Source of the DNA: Haematobia irritans
Taxonomy: Eukaryota > Arthropoda > Insecta > Diptera > Muscidae
Direction: 5' to 3'
Assembly (NCBI RefSeq): GCF_050003625.1
Contig: NC_134400.1
Span: 63,426,241-63,490,240 of the forward strand
DNA: 64,000 nucleotides
Shown here: positions 33,722 through 44,217 of the stretch, piece after piece
Layout of the letters: each line of letters begins with the position of its first letter
Position numbering within the stretch: position 1 is the first letter of the stretch
Notes under the pieces: model-generated
Seen by the model: only the letters and a program-made list of their open reading frames with translations
Databases searched by the model: none
Told to the model about the DNA's origin: nothing
Position numbers and translations under genes: made by a program

Positions 33722-33864
33722 ATAGTTATATAAAAGATATATAAAGATATATAGTGTTAGTTATATAAAGATATATAGTGTTACGTAAAAGATATATAAA
33801 AGATATCTTTTACGTAACACTTTTACTAGATATTGGCAAACATGCCTTAAGTTCTATGGGTAAC
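33722..33864 (-). pseudogene. LINE-C 3' end with repeat tail and palindrome
   Basis: The minus strand continues the LINE-C frame across the G/C-hairpin element (LKACLPISSKS then stop) and ends in GATATATAGTGTTA repeats. The tail includes a perfect 18-bp stem, GTGTTACGTAAAAGATAT at 33778-33795 with its complement at 33803-33820, loop 7 nt. Confidence 0.65.
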
Positions 33865-34922
33865 CATAAGCGTAGGAAGGCCTCTGGGGAGGGGGCTTAG
33901 ACCCCCCCAGAAAAAATTTAGCCCCCCAGAATTTGAAAACCTATTGACGATTTTACATTTTTATAAAAATTAAACAAGTATATACAACCGCACAAAGTTC
34001 CGCTAAAGATTTCATGCACAATCGAATTACTTGGGTTGCCGATGGCAATGTTTGAAGTCTGATATTTATGAAATAGAGCTGTGATTGAACTTATGGTTTA
34101 GTTGAATAACTAACAGCCTGTTTCTGTATGTCGAACGAGTTCAATCGATCGACTGAAATGCATAGAAACAGCGGTTTTTTGGTTATAAATTCAGCTGTTT
34201 GTTTCCATTTTAGTCGATCGACAGAGCTCATTCGACCTACAGAAACAGGCTGTAAAGCTCCTTTATTATATTGTTTAGTCTGGTTTAGTCATCTTAATTA
34301 AAAAATAGTAATTGGTATTAAAACTATTCTTTCATAAATTAATATCTTAATAATGCTGCAAAAAAGCGTCGCCAAAAAAGAAGTGAAAATGTTCTTTTGG
34401 GTCCCGAAAATGTTCTTTGGGTTCTTTGGGTCCTATATTTATAAAGACCTTGAGCTTCAAGAAACAATAATTTATAATAATTTTTATATTTTTTATGATT
34501 TTTAATGCATTCTAACGCTTGTTTGAATATTTTCAAAAATTATCGATTTTTGAATAATTTTTACCATTTTATTTATTCTTACTCTTTTTTTAAACTATTT
34601 GAAAAAAGAAAACAAAAATTACGTATTAAAATATGAAAAAAACGGAAGTAAAAAAGGTCCTGTATAGTTAATATAATTAACTTCTTTGTGAGGACATTTT
34701 TGGAAGTGCTTTTAAAGGTGTGCCTTTAAAACAATTCCCAATTTTTTTGCTGGGAAAAGTGTGGAACTACTTTTAGTTGCTTTATTATATATTATTTTGA
34801 TGTCTATTTTTTTATTCTTTTTTATGAAATAAAACAATAATTGAACCTATAAGTTCAGTCTATATATTTTTAGCTAGGGGGGCTATAGCCCCCCCTAGGA
34901 AAATTGTCTAGCTACGCTAATG
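33865..34922. mobile_element. G/C-hairpin hAT-like element, copy 1, TSD TGGGTAAC
   Basis: 1058 bp. Left end CATAAGCGTAGGAAGG, right end CTAGCTACGCTAATG, so imperfect TIRs CATxAGCGTAG. The flanks TGGGTAAC at 33857-33864 and 34923-34930 are identical, and the LINE-C frame is open across the empty site. Close to each end is a G/C-rich near-palindrome: GGGGGCTTAGACCCCC on the left, GGGGGGCTATAGCCCCCC on the right. Internal text at about 33973-34060 resembles the R3 head (ACAAGTATATAC, CGAATTACTT, TTGCCGATGGCAA). No ORF. Confidence 0.88.
34114..34252. mobile_element. Harbinger-type MITE 3 (139 bp), TSD TAA
   Basis: CAGCCTGTTTCTGTA to CAGAAACAGGCTG with TAA at 34111-34113 and 34253-34255. It contains TCGATCGACTGAAA and its complement TTTTAGTCGATCGA. 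Absent from G/C-hairpin copy 2 at the same place. Confidence 0.9.
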
Positions 34923-34930
34923 TGGGTAAC

Positions 34931-36360
34931 TTGTTATAGGTTGTCCCGCTAATGTAATCTATCCGTTGTTTTGTCTTTTCCCGACGACATCTTGGTACTC
35001 GCAAATTGATTCCTATCATTTGGTTCTGAGAAAAATTCGTTGTGTGGTAACCGATTTTGAAAAGCTAAAACATACTTCATAATATTGTATTTATATAAAC
35101 CATTGATTGGCCAGGTACTTTTTGCAACATTTTAAATAATGTCAAACTGAAGTAGTTCGATGGCAAATTATATATAATTCGCAACGCTTTCTTCTGCATG
35201 GATTGTAGTGATTTCAATGTACTGTTATTTTTATTATAAGAATAAGCTGTAACTATATAATTCAGATGTGATTGTGTTAGGCAAGAAAAATCTTTAGTTT
35301 CGTACTAGTATCAAATTTGTTTTTATCTTGTACAAAATTCCAATGGCGGGTGCAATCCTTATCTAGATATTTCTCAACGCCTAGATATTAGAATTAGTCT
35401 CCCGAATCAGATCACCGTTAATACGCACACTAAGCTCATTATTATTGACTCAAGGATTAGGCCGAAATCTTATCAGCTTCGTTTTCTCTGGATTCAAAAT
35501 TAGCCTGTTCAGTCTTGCGAATTCCAAGAGCATCCCTGAATCTCTCTCTATAGCTGTCTTTAAGGAAATATCATAATTATACGGACAAAATAAACATACA
35601 TCATCAGCATACAGAACAAGTTTACGACTGAGTTGAAGATTTTTTAAGTCATTAATATATATCAAAAATAGTAAAGGTCCCAAATCGAACACTTTAGAAA
35701 AATCAAAAAATATTCCCGCAACTCCGTTGAAACCATTATCCAAACCACTACTTCCGCATCTAAATCCGTATTGATAATCATACAATAAACGGTTTTCTAT
35801 ACAGTACAAAAAAAGAATATCATAAATAATTTTCTCAAACACTTTATCTATTGTAGATAAAACTGCTACAGGTCTGTAATTTCTAACTGAACTGGTATCT
35901 ACTGCCTTTGGTATAGGTACCATTGTATGCATCTTTAAAATATCTGGATACATGGATGTGCAACCCATTTCATTAGATTTTTTTCTGTATGGGGTACAAT
36001 CGCATTACTATACTTTTTAATAAACTTCGGCGATATATTGTCATGACCAAGGCATTTATTCGATTTCAAAAAATCTATAACTTCTATTAAACAATTATTT
36101 TCAATGGGATTTATGGAGAATGTAGTATCTACATGGGTCAGACTACGTAGTATTAGCATTATCGCTAAGAAAAATCTCAATACCTCTTTTTAAATCCTCA
36201 ACTGCACTAAGAAAGAATGTGTTTAAATGGTTGGCCTTTTCATTATTATCCAACACGTTCCCACCTTCACTATCAATATGTCGAATTTCCTTCCGTTTCT
36301 TTCTACTTTATTTATGAAATTCCAGCCCCACTTGGGATCTTTTGCCGCTCGATCAATACT
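34931..36360 (-). pseudogene. LINE-C ORF2 RT and C-terminus
   Basis: Minus strand: KWGWNFINKVERNGRKF, NEKANHLNTFF (linker), FLKSNKCLGHDNISPKFIK, MVPIPKAVDTSSVRNYRPVA, FDFSKVFD joined directly to LGPLLFLIYINDL, RKLVLYADDVCLF (active site), LNPEKTKLIRFR, and the C-terminal PRCRREKTKQRIDYI. A Jockey-superfamily RT, distinct from the LINE at 10-25 kb. The jump from FDFSKVFD to LGPLLF means about 50 residues including the fingers/palm linker are deleted. The 3' end passes the G/C-hairpin element. Confidence 0.83.
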
Positions 36361-36364
36361 CTCA

Positions 36365-36985
36365 CTCACACTTCACCTGTTTGCCACACTTATAATCTTA
36401 CTAATAAGTTTCAAGGATATATCTACTATTGGATTCTTAATTTTGTTTATGGTATGTCGTTCGACAAACTTTTATCTTACCGTAGTATATTGTTCTTACA
36501 TAGGATTATATATACGCGACTGAGATTTATGAGATCTAATCGAGGAAATAGATTGGTCCCAATGCGACACTCTATATTGGTTTCTGAGTGGCTGGGAATG
36601 CTCTTCTCCATGATTTACAAATAATAAGCAACGCTGAAAATTTTAAGAACAAACTTTTTGATTTCTATCGCACATCATAAAATAATTTAACATCTTTAAA
36701 TTTTTGTTTTATTTCTAATATTAAATTTTTTATAATCATTGCTTATATATTTTAATATCTAATTTGTGTCTTGCATTCAAACTTGTTTAGTTAATCACTT
36801 TCGGTTTTTATTACATATAATTTTGTGAACCTATTTTCAAAGTATTTAAATTTGTTTAATTAATTTTAGTATAATATGCCTTAGGATTTCTATTTGGTAT
36901 TATATAAATCTTGTACTGTAAATATAAGAACTAAATCTTGTTGTACAAGACCAATAAATGTTAATCAAACAAAACATTTGTCATC
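36365..36985 (+). pseudogene. LINE-D, 5'-truncated + strand copy inside LINE-C
   Basis: The + strand reads the RT C-terminus pattern YRSILFLHRIIYTR...LRFMRSNRGNRLVPMRHS, then FKNKLFDFYR after a stop and frame change, then a 3' UTR ending GACCAATAAATGTTAATCAAAC with a polyadenylation-like signal. It interrupts the minus-strand LINE-C between its linker and endonuclease. Confidence 0.7.
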
Positions 36986-36989
36986 ATAA

Positions 36990-37923
36990 ATCTAGCATGT
37001 TTTTTTAGTTCTCGTCCCAGTAGTTGAAAGTGTAATTGATCTTCCCATACATGAAATAAGTTCTTCCATCTTTTCTGATACAGTTAACGAATCAAAATCT
37101 GAATCAGAAGGCAATTTTCAGCATTTTGATAATCACAATAACGCTTTACTACTTCAGTATGATCATTCCTAAATACTTTTGCCTTAATCTTGCATTATAT
37201 AAGATTGTGATCAGACAGACTGCACTCACAAACATAAATCCTCCCCACAAAATTACTAAAACATGGTCAATGCACGACGAATTGCTTGCGGGTCTTGTTA
37301 CCATTTCATGGACATTTTCACAACCAAAACTTTGTATTACTGCAAGCAAATCACTGCATAAGGATCCTTGGAGCTGATCTATATTTGAGTACCCAACTAG
37401 AACTAAGGGATCACTTCCGTGTTCATTCAAAACTGATTCAATTGTCGTTTTAAATTGCCAAACTGAACATTTCTGGGGGACGATAAAATGATACTAACTT
37501 CACAGGTTTCACATCAATCTTAAAATTCAATAAAGAAATAACGATAATCTCTACAAATGATTCACTCCTACAGAACTCCACATTATATAACCAAAAATCT
37601 CTTATGTAAATTGATGTACCAGCGTACCCATCTTCTCGACAACAATGACTTCCTTTATAAACTGGAATTGAATAAATTTGCGAAATTGAGCCTTGAAACC
37701 ATGTTTCCTGAATTGGTATAACAACAGGCACAATCGAAATATCAGCTAATAATGATTTTAACCGATTAAATTTATGCAAAGATGGAACGCTTCTGATAAT
37801 GTTTTTACTATCTGAGCTCGTGCGATATTTGTTTTCTTGCAATATACTCTTCCATTGGGAGCATAGATTTGTTGATACCCAATGGTCTTCAATGTCTTTG
37901 CGTGTTGCAGTCTCTTTGCTCAA
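36990..37923 (-). pseudogene. LINE-C ORF2 endonuclease
   Basis: Minus strand: LLADISIVPVVIPIQETWF (catalytic Glu block), GYAGTSIYIRD, VKLVSFYRPPE, then in a second frame DPLVLVGYSNIDQLQGS and ASNSSCIDHVLV. The APE endonuclease order is kept, but Asn-Asp-type residues are altered and frames are broken near 37440 and 37149. Confidence 0.78.
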
Positions 37924-38887
37924 AAAGTCATTAATATAAACCGTTTTGGTTTGGACGGTTTCTTTAAATAAAAAATGTGTTTCTTTACTTGAACGAAATT
38001 TTCAAAGATTATCTGAAATAACAAGATGTCTATATGCTTCCTCTTTTTTTTCCAATAGACTCATGAGTTTAGGTCCATACATGTATGAGAGAGTTGGAAA
38101 AAAATGGGTATGATGTTACGAATCTAAAAAAGAAAAGAAAATGAAGAATTATCAATTTGGTTAATAGGCCTGTTTCTGCACTCTTTTCCGTTCAACATTT
38201 ATGCCAAAAGAAATTACTTCAAGTAAAGTGTGTTTACTTTTATTTTGTTGTGTCTTTATTGGTACCGTATCTTTACAACTTACATTGCCATACAAGACAT
38301 AATGACTAATATGGTTTATTTATAATTATATGATGATAAAAATTGTAATTTTAACGGCTAAACTGGAACTTAATACCCACCTTAAGTCATTAAATCATTA
38401 AGAGATGTTATTAGGCTCCCTGGTGTTCTTTCTGCGTTAAGTTTTCTGCAGTTTTTCTGAGAAAATAGGAATTTTTACTTTACAGTTTTAATTTTGGAAA
38501 CACGCCCGTAATAGCGGCCAATTCAAAATGTTTTCCTCTTTTAACTTCTTTATTTGTCAATTGTTGTTTTTTTATCCCTTTTTGTTCGTGTTTTTGTCTA
38601 AACGAAAAATTTTAGAGTCACAAATTATTATACATTATTGGTCCCCCGACCACAGCTATTTACACACATGATTGCTACGAATACAATTTTAAAGAGGAAT
38701 TGGAGAAAATGTTGCAAAGAAACCTGCCAACAAGCAAAATAGATAACGAACGTGTGTGAACCTATAGTCGTGCACTTTTATCTATTCAAGAACAAGAGGC
38801 AATTTGGACATCTTGTTATAATTACAAAGTCTTTGGAAATTTCGCTTTAGGTCCAAAGACTTTGTAATTATAACAAGATGTCCAAAC

Positions 38888-39242
38888 CAAAGACAATAAA
38901 CTTGAGGAAGATAGGAAATTGGCTTGCGTCATACCAAATGTTGCATTTACCATGTTAGTTTCATACATGTTCGTAATTTTTTTATTTGTTTTTCGTTTTT
39001 ATTTTTTAAATGAAAAACTTAATTTTCTTAATGAAATAATGTTAAATTTTAGGCAACAACAAAAAAACTACATTTTCCCGTTTAAGGAAGTTTATTTCGT
39101 GCACTTAATTTCATTTTATTTGCAATTTAATGCTATGTCAATACTTGTCGTATACGCGTTTGGTTCGAGTATTAAACTAATGTGGTAAATGGTTTGATGT
39201 GCTCAGTAGCCAATCTCCCATCTTCCTCTTCTATAATCTTTG
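38888..39242 (+). mobile_element. P-like MITE copy 1, TIR CAAAGA, TSD GTCCAAAC
   Basis: 355 bp between CAAAGACAATAAACTTGAGG and CTTCCTCTTCTATAATCTTTG. The flanks GTCCAAAC at 38880-38887 and 39243-39250 are identical. The same element lies inverted at 52263-52598. The TSD is 6 of 8 identical to the known P-element target consensus GTCCGGAC. Confidence 0.9.
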
Positions 39243-40342
39243 GTCCAAACTGCCTCTTGTTCTTGAATAGATAAAAGTGCACGACTATAGGTTCACACAC
39301 GTTCGTTATCTATTTTGCTTGTTGGCAGGTTTCTTTGCAACATTTTCTCCAATTCCTCTTTAAAATTGTAGTCGTAGCAATCATGTGTGTAAATAGCTGT
39401 GTTCGGGGGACCAATAATGTATAATAATTTGTGACTCTAAAATTTTTCGTTTAGACAAAAACACGAACAAAAAGGGATAAAAAAACAACAATTGACAGAT
39501 AAAGAAGTTAAAAGAGGAAAACATTTTGAATTGGCCGCTACTACGGGCGTGTTTCCAAAATAAAAACTGTAAAGTAAACATTCCTATGTTCTCAGAAAAA
39601 CTGTAGAAAACTTAACGCAGAAAGAACACCAGGGAGCCTAATAGACATCTCTTAATGATTTAATGACTTAAGGTGGGTATTAAGTTCCAGTTTAGCCGTT
39701 AAAATTGCAATTTTTATCATCATAAAATTATAAATAAACCATATTAGTCATTATGTCTTGTATGGCAATGTAATTTATAAAGATACGGTACCAATAAAGA
39801 CACAACAAAATAAAAGTAAACACACTTTACTCATAAGCGTAGGAATGCCTCTGGGGAGGGGGCTTAGACCCCCCAGGAAAATTTTAGCCCCCCCCCCAGA
39901 ATTTGAAACTCTATTTATGATTTTCAATTTTTCAATAAATGTCAATAGTTTTTTAATTTTTATAACAATTAAACAAGTATATACAATCGCGCAAAGTTCC
40001 GCTAAAGAATTTCATGAACAATCGAATTACTTGGGTTGTGGTAGTAGTTGCCGATGGCAATGTTTGAAGTCAGATATTTATGAAATAAAGCTGTGGTTGA
40101 CCTTTTGATTGATTTAGTTTAGTCAATTTAATTTAAAAAAATAGTAATTGATATTAAAACTATTCTTTCATAAATTAATACTTTAATAATGCTGCGAAAA
40201 AGCGTCGCCAAAAAAGTAGTGAAAATGTTCTTTTTGGGTCTAGAAGTGGTGCAAAATTGGCGGAGAAGCAATGAATGTAATATGAGCTTGTGTCACGTAT
40301 CATACGATACGTCTCTTTTAACTGCATCATATTTGATATTAA

Positions 40343-43127
40343 TTATACCCACCACCATAGAATGGTGACGGGGTATAATAAGTTTGTCATTCCGTTTGTA
40401 ACGCATCGAAATATCGATTTCCGAATATATAAAGTATATATATTCTTGATCAGGGAGAAATTCTAAGACGATATAAGCATGTCCGTCTGTCTGTCTGTCT
40501 GGCTGTCTGTTGTAATCACGCTACAGCATTCAATAATGGAGCTATCGTCCTGAAATTTGGCACAGAATCGTCTTTTGTCTGCGCGCAGGTCAAGTTCGAA
40601 GATGGGCTATATCGGGCCATGTTTTGGTATGGCCCCCATATAAACCGACCTCCCGATTTGGGGTCTTTCGCTTATAGAAACCGTAGTTTTCATCCAATTT
40701 GCGCGAAATTGAAAATCTAGAGATATTTTGGGACCTTGAAGAGGTGTGCCAAAAATGGTGAGTGTCGGTCCATGTTTTGGTATAGCCCCCATATAAACCG
40801 ACCTCCCGATTTGGGGTCTTTCGCTTATGGAGTTTTCATCCAATTTGCGCGAAATAGAAAATCTAGAGGTATTTTGGGACCTTGAAGAGGTGTGCCAAAA
40901 ATGGTGAGTGTCGGTCCATGGTTTGGTATAGCCCCCATATAAACCGACCTCCCGATTTGGGGTCTTTCGCTTATAGAAACCGTAGTTTTCATCCAATTTT
41001 CGCGAAATTGAAAATCTAGAGATATTTTGGGACCTTGAAGAGGTGTGCCAAAAATGGTGAGTGTCGGTCCATGTTTTGGTATAGCCCCCATATAAACCGA
41101 CCTCCCGATTTGGGGTCTTTCGCTTATAGAAACCGTAGTTTTCATCCAATTTGCGCGAAATTGAAAATCTAGAGGTATTTTGGAACCTTGGAGAGGTGTG
41201 CCAAAAATGGTGAGTGTCAGTGCATGTTTTGGTATAGCCCCCATATAGACCGATCTCCAGATTTTACTTCTTGGGCTTATAGAAACCGCAGTTTTTATTC
41301 AATTTACCTGAAATTGGAAATCTAGAGGTATTGTTGGACCACAAATATGTGTGCCAAAAATTGTGGGTATCGGTCCATGTTTTGGTATGGTCCCAGAGGT
41401 GCCAACTCTGACGATTTTTCGTCATTTTGACGATTTTTGATGGTAAATTTGGCCTCTGACGATTTGACGACGATTTTAAACAACTTAGTTATAAGATGAC
41501 GATTTTTTAAAATGATCGACTCAAGTGTTTCCTTTTAAGGGTTTTTGACGATTTTCCAAAGAGATGTAGTTATAAGTTGACGATTTTCATAGTTGTAATG
41601 TAAACATGTTATTTTTGGATCTCAATAATATGACAATTTATATGTAGCTTGCTCCCAGCCGTCTCCAATGTAGAAAGAAATTTCAAAGCAATCAATATAA
41701 ATAAACCTAAAATTCGAAATCCCTTTGAAGCTTAAACATTGCAAGGTATTCTTTTGTCTATAAACTATTTAAAGCGAAATAATTTTGATTGCTATGAAGC
41801 CAGTTTAGTTAAATTCAATTTATTTATTTATTCATTACCGATAATAGTAATAACAAAAAAATTATACATGAGCAAGTAATAAGGATTTAAATTCGCTTGG
41901 AGAATAGGAAATTTTTCTGTCAAGAAAATTTTGTTACACAATGTAGTACATATGGTCACAATCAGATATATTAATTTAAATTAATTAAAAATTTATTTCA
42001 ATTAATCGTCGTTTAAAAAACTGGAAACTATATGACTTACTTAGAGATTTAAATGGCATTATTCATGTAACTAAAATGAATAAACCCCTTTTAATAACAG
42101 CTTTATTGTGTATACAATATATGGATGCCTCAGATGTTTGAATAAAATTTTTATTTTGTTCCTAAATCTTTTTTTTTCAACTGTTTTATGAGTGACGATT
42201 TTTTGACGAATTCTTTGGGATGAATTGACGATTTTGACGAAAAATATTTTTAAAATTGACGATTTTCAGCCCAAAACAGTTGGCACCACTGTATGGTCCC
42301 CGTATAAAACGACCTCCCGCTTTGGGGTCTTGGGCTTATAGAAACCGTAGTTTTTATCTAATTTGTCTGAAATTGGAAATCTAGAGGTATTTTAGGACCA
42401 TAGAGAGGTGTGCCGAAAATGGTGAGTATCGGTCCATATTTTGGTATAGCCCCCATATAGACCGATTGCCCGATTTTACTTCTTGGGCTTCTAGAATCCG
42501 AAGTTTTCATCCTATTTGCCTGAAATTGGAAATCTAGAGGTATTTTCGGGTCATAAAGTGGTGTTCCGAAAACGGTGAGTATCGGTCCATATTTTAGTAT
42601 AGCCCCCATAAGAACGATCTCCCGATTTAACTCCTTGGGTTTCTAGAAACCGTAGTTTTTATCTGATTTGCCTGAAATTGTAAATATTCTGGTATTTTAG
42701 GATCACAAAAACGTATATCGGATTAAGTTTTTATCGGTCCATTTGGTAATGCCTCCATATAGACCGACTTCATTTCTTGAGGGTGTAGAAGGCGCAGTGA
42801 TCATGAAAATTGCTTGAAACTCAATGAAAAATTTCCAGATTTTACTTCTACAGATTTAAGATTTCAAATCAAGACGTTATTTTATAATTTTCTTGCACAC
42901 TTACAAGAGATGTTAATTATTCCTCTAGAACTCAAACAAAAATGGTTCTTATAAATCCAGAATCTGACATAGCCCTCATAGGTGAACATTTATTTTCGGG
43001 AAGTGTCCTCAAGTTCTCAAGCCCTCCTGAAATTTCAAAGGAAACCCTAATATTTGGTTCATGGTGGTGGGTATTTAAGATTCGGCCCGGCCGAACTTAC
43101 TGCTGTATATACTTGTTTTTGTATTGA
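40343..43127 (-). mobile_element. R2: inverted near-copy of R1, with a hAT MITE inside
   Basis: Starts ACCCACCACCATAGAATGG (tail hairpin) and ends GTATATACTTGTTTTTGTAT (head). Block order and wording match R1 in complement, including the CTGTCTGTCTGTCTG run and 153-bp units. It has fewer units, a short unit near 40830, and an 898-bp hAT MITE. Confidence 0.87.
41394..42291. mobile_element. hAT MITE, TIR CAGxGGTGCCAAC, TSD TATGGTCC
   Basis: 898 bp, CAGAGGTGCCAACTCTGACG to CAGTTGGCACCACTG (TIR 12 of 13). The flanks TATGGTCC at 41386-41393 and 42292-42299 are identical. Both subterminal regions repeat TGACGATTTT many times (about 41410-41590 and 42190-42270). No transposase ORF. Confidence 0.93.
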
Positions 43128-43977
43128 TATGGTAACTCTGATATATTTTGAAATAAGTCTTACTTTAACCACTGACTAGAACAGACGAATAAAGTGAATT
43201 ATTAAACTTAACGGGTTGAGCTTTTATTTTCACACTTGGATATCCTGACACTTGTCATAGGACGCTTGTTTGAAACGTTTTCCCTCGAATAATTTCCAAA
43301 ATTATCGATTTTTCTATAATGGATTTAGCAGTTTTATGGCAATAATTTGTACCAATTTATTTATTCTTACTCTTTTTTAAACTATTAAAAAAAAAAAAGA
43401 AAACAAAAAATTACACATTAAAATATGAAAAAAATGAAGTAAAAAACTTCCTGTGTAGTTAAAATAATTGAGGACATTTTTTGAAGTGCTTTTAAAGTTG
43501 TGCCTTTAGAACAACTCACAATTTTTTTTGCTGGGAAAAGTGTGTTATAAATTAATTGTCGAGTTATTTTGATGTCCAATTTTTTATTCAATTTTATGAA
43601 ATAAAACATTAATTGAACCTATAAGTTCAGTCTATAAATTTTTAGCTAGGGGGGCTATAGCCCCCCCCTAGGAAAATTGTCTAGCTACGCTAGTGACTTT
43701 ACTTGAAGTAATTTCTTTTGCATAAATGTTGAATGGAAAAAGAGTGCAGAAACAGGCCTATTAACCAAATTGAAAATTCTTCATTTTCTTTTCTTTTTTA
43801 GATTCGTAACATCATACCCATTTTTTTCCAACTCTCTCATACATGTATGGACCTAAATTCATGAGTCTATTGGAGAAAAAGAGGAAGCATATAGACATTT
43901 TGTTATTTCAGATAATCTTTGTTTTGGTCAAAGACATGATTCTTTAACGGAGGGACACAAATTTCCAAAATTTGTGT

Positions 43978-44118
43978 CCTAAATTTAATGAAAAACAAAA
44001 ACTTTTGAAGCAAAGATTACAAACATTATTTTAATTAAAATTTAATTATTTTAAAGAAATATGATCTTAATATTGTGTAAATTGCGCATCCTAAAATTTA
44101 AGTTGCGTAATCTTTATT
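43978..44118 (+). mobile_element. M2 MITE 3' part
   Basis: Shares TCCTAAATTT, GAAGCAAAGATTA, TTTTAATTAAAATTTAA, ATTGCGCATCCTAAAATTTA and TTGCGTAATCTTT with 58572-58703. Followed at 44130-44195 by an inverted pair around AATATCAATAGTTTTTT. Confidence 0.6.
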
Positions 44119-44217
44119 TATTTAATAAATATCAATAGTTTTTTTAAGCTTGAGAAAAAACTATTGACATTTATTAAAAAGAAAAAGATCGAATAAAACA
44201 CCTAGAAACAAAACATT

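Larger units (their letters stand above)
39832..43695. mobile_element. G/C-hairpin hAT-like element, copy 2, TSD ACTTTACT, hosting R2
   Basis: CATAAGCGTAGGAATG to CTAGCTACGCTAGTG with ACTTTACT at 39824-39831 and 43696-43703. Same terminal G/C near-palindromes and the same interior as copy 1, plus R2 (about 2.8 kb). The palindrome arm to the left gives the exact empty site. Confidence 0.9.
38003..43921. repeat. Giant palindrome (~0.85-kb arms, ~16-nt loop), split by two insertions
   Basis: The left arm 38003-38846 is the reverse complement of 38863-38887 plus 39243-39831 plus 43704-43921. Outer ends are CAAAGATTATCTGAAATAAC and its complement. The centre is TTTGGACATC...CTTTGG, AAATTTCGCTTTAGGT, CCAAAG...GATGTCCAAA. 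Interrupting it are a P-like MITE (38888-39242) and a G/C-hairpin element (39832-43695), both with 8-bp TSDs that restore arm symmetry. No coding capacity. The flanks (TTTCTTTAAATAAAAAATG on the left, TCCTAAATTT on the right) look like an M2 MITE. No clear TSD beyond TTTT. Confidence 0.87.

Noticed and set aside
33900..33935. C-run as a promoter CpG island
   Set aside because: It is the terminal hairpin of the hAT-like element, repeated in the other copies.
40607..41244. 180- and 139-codon minus-strand frames
   Set aside because: Inverted copy of the same tandem repeats (R2).
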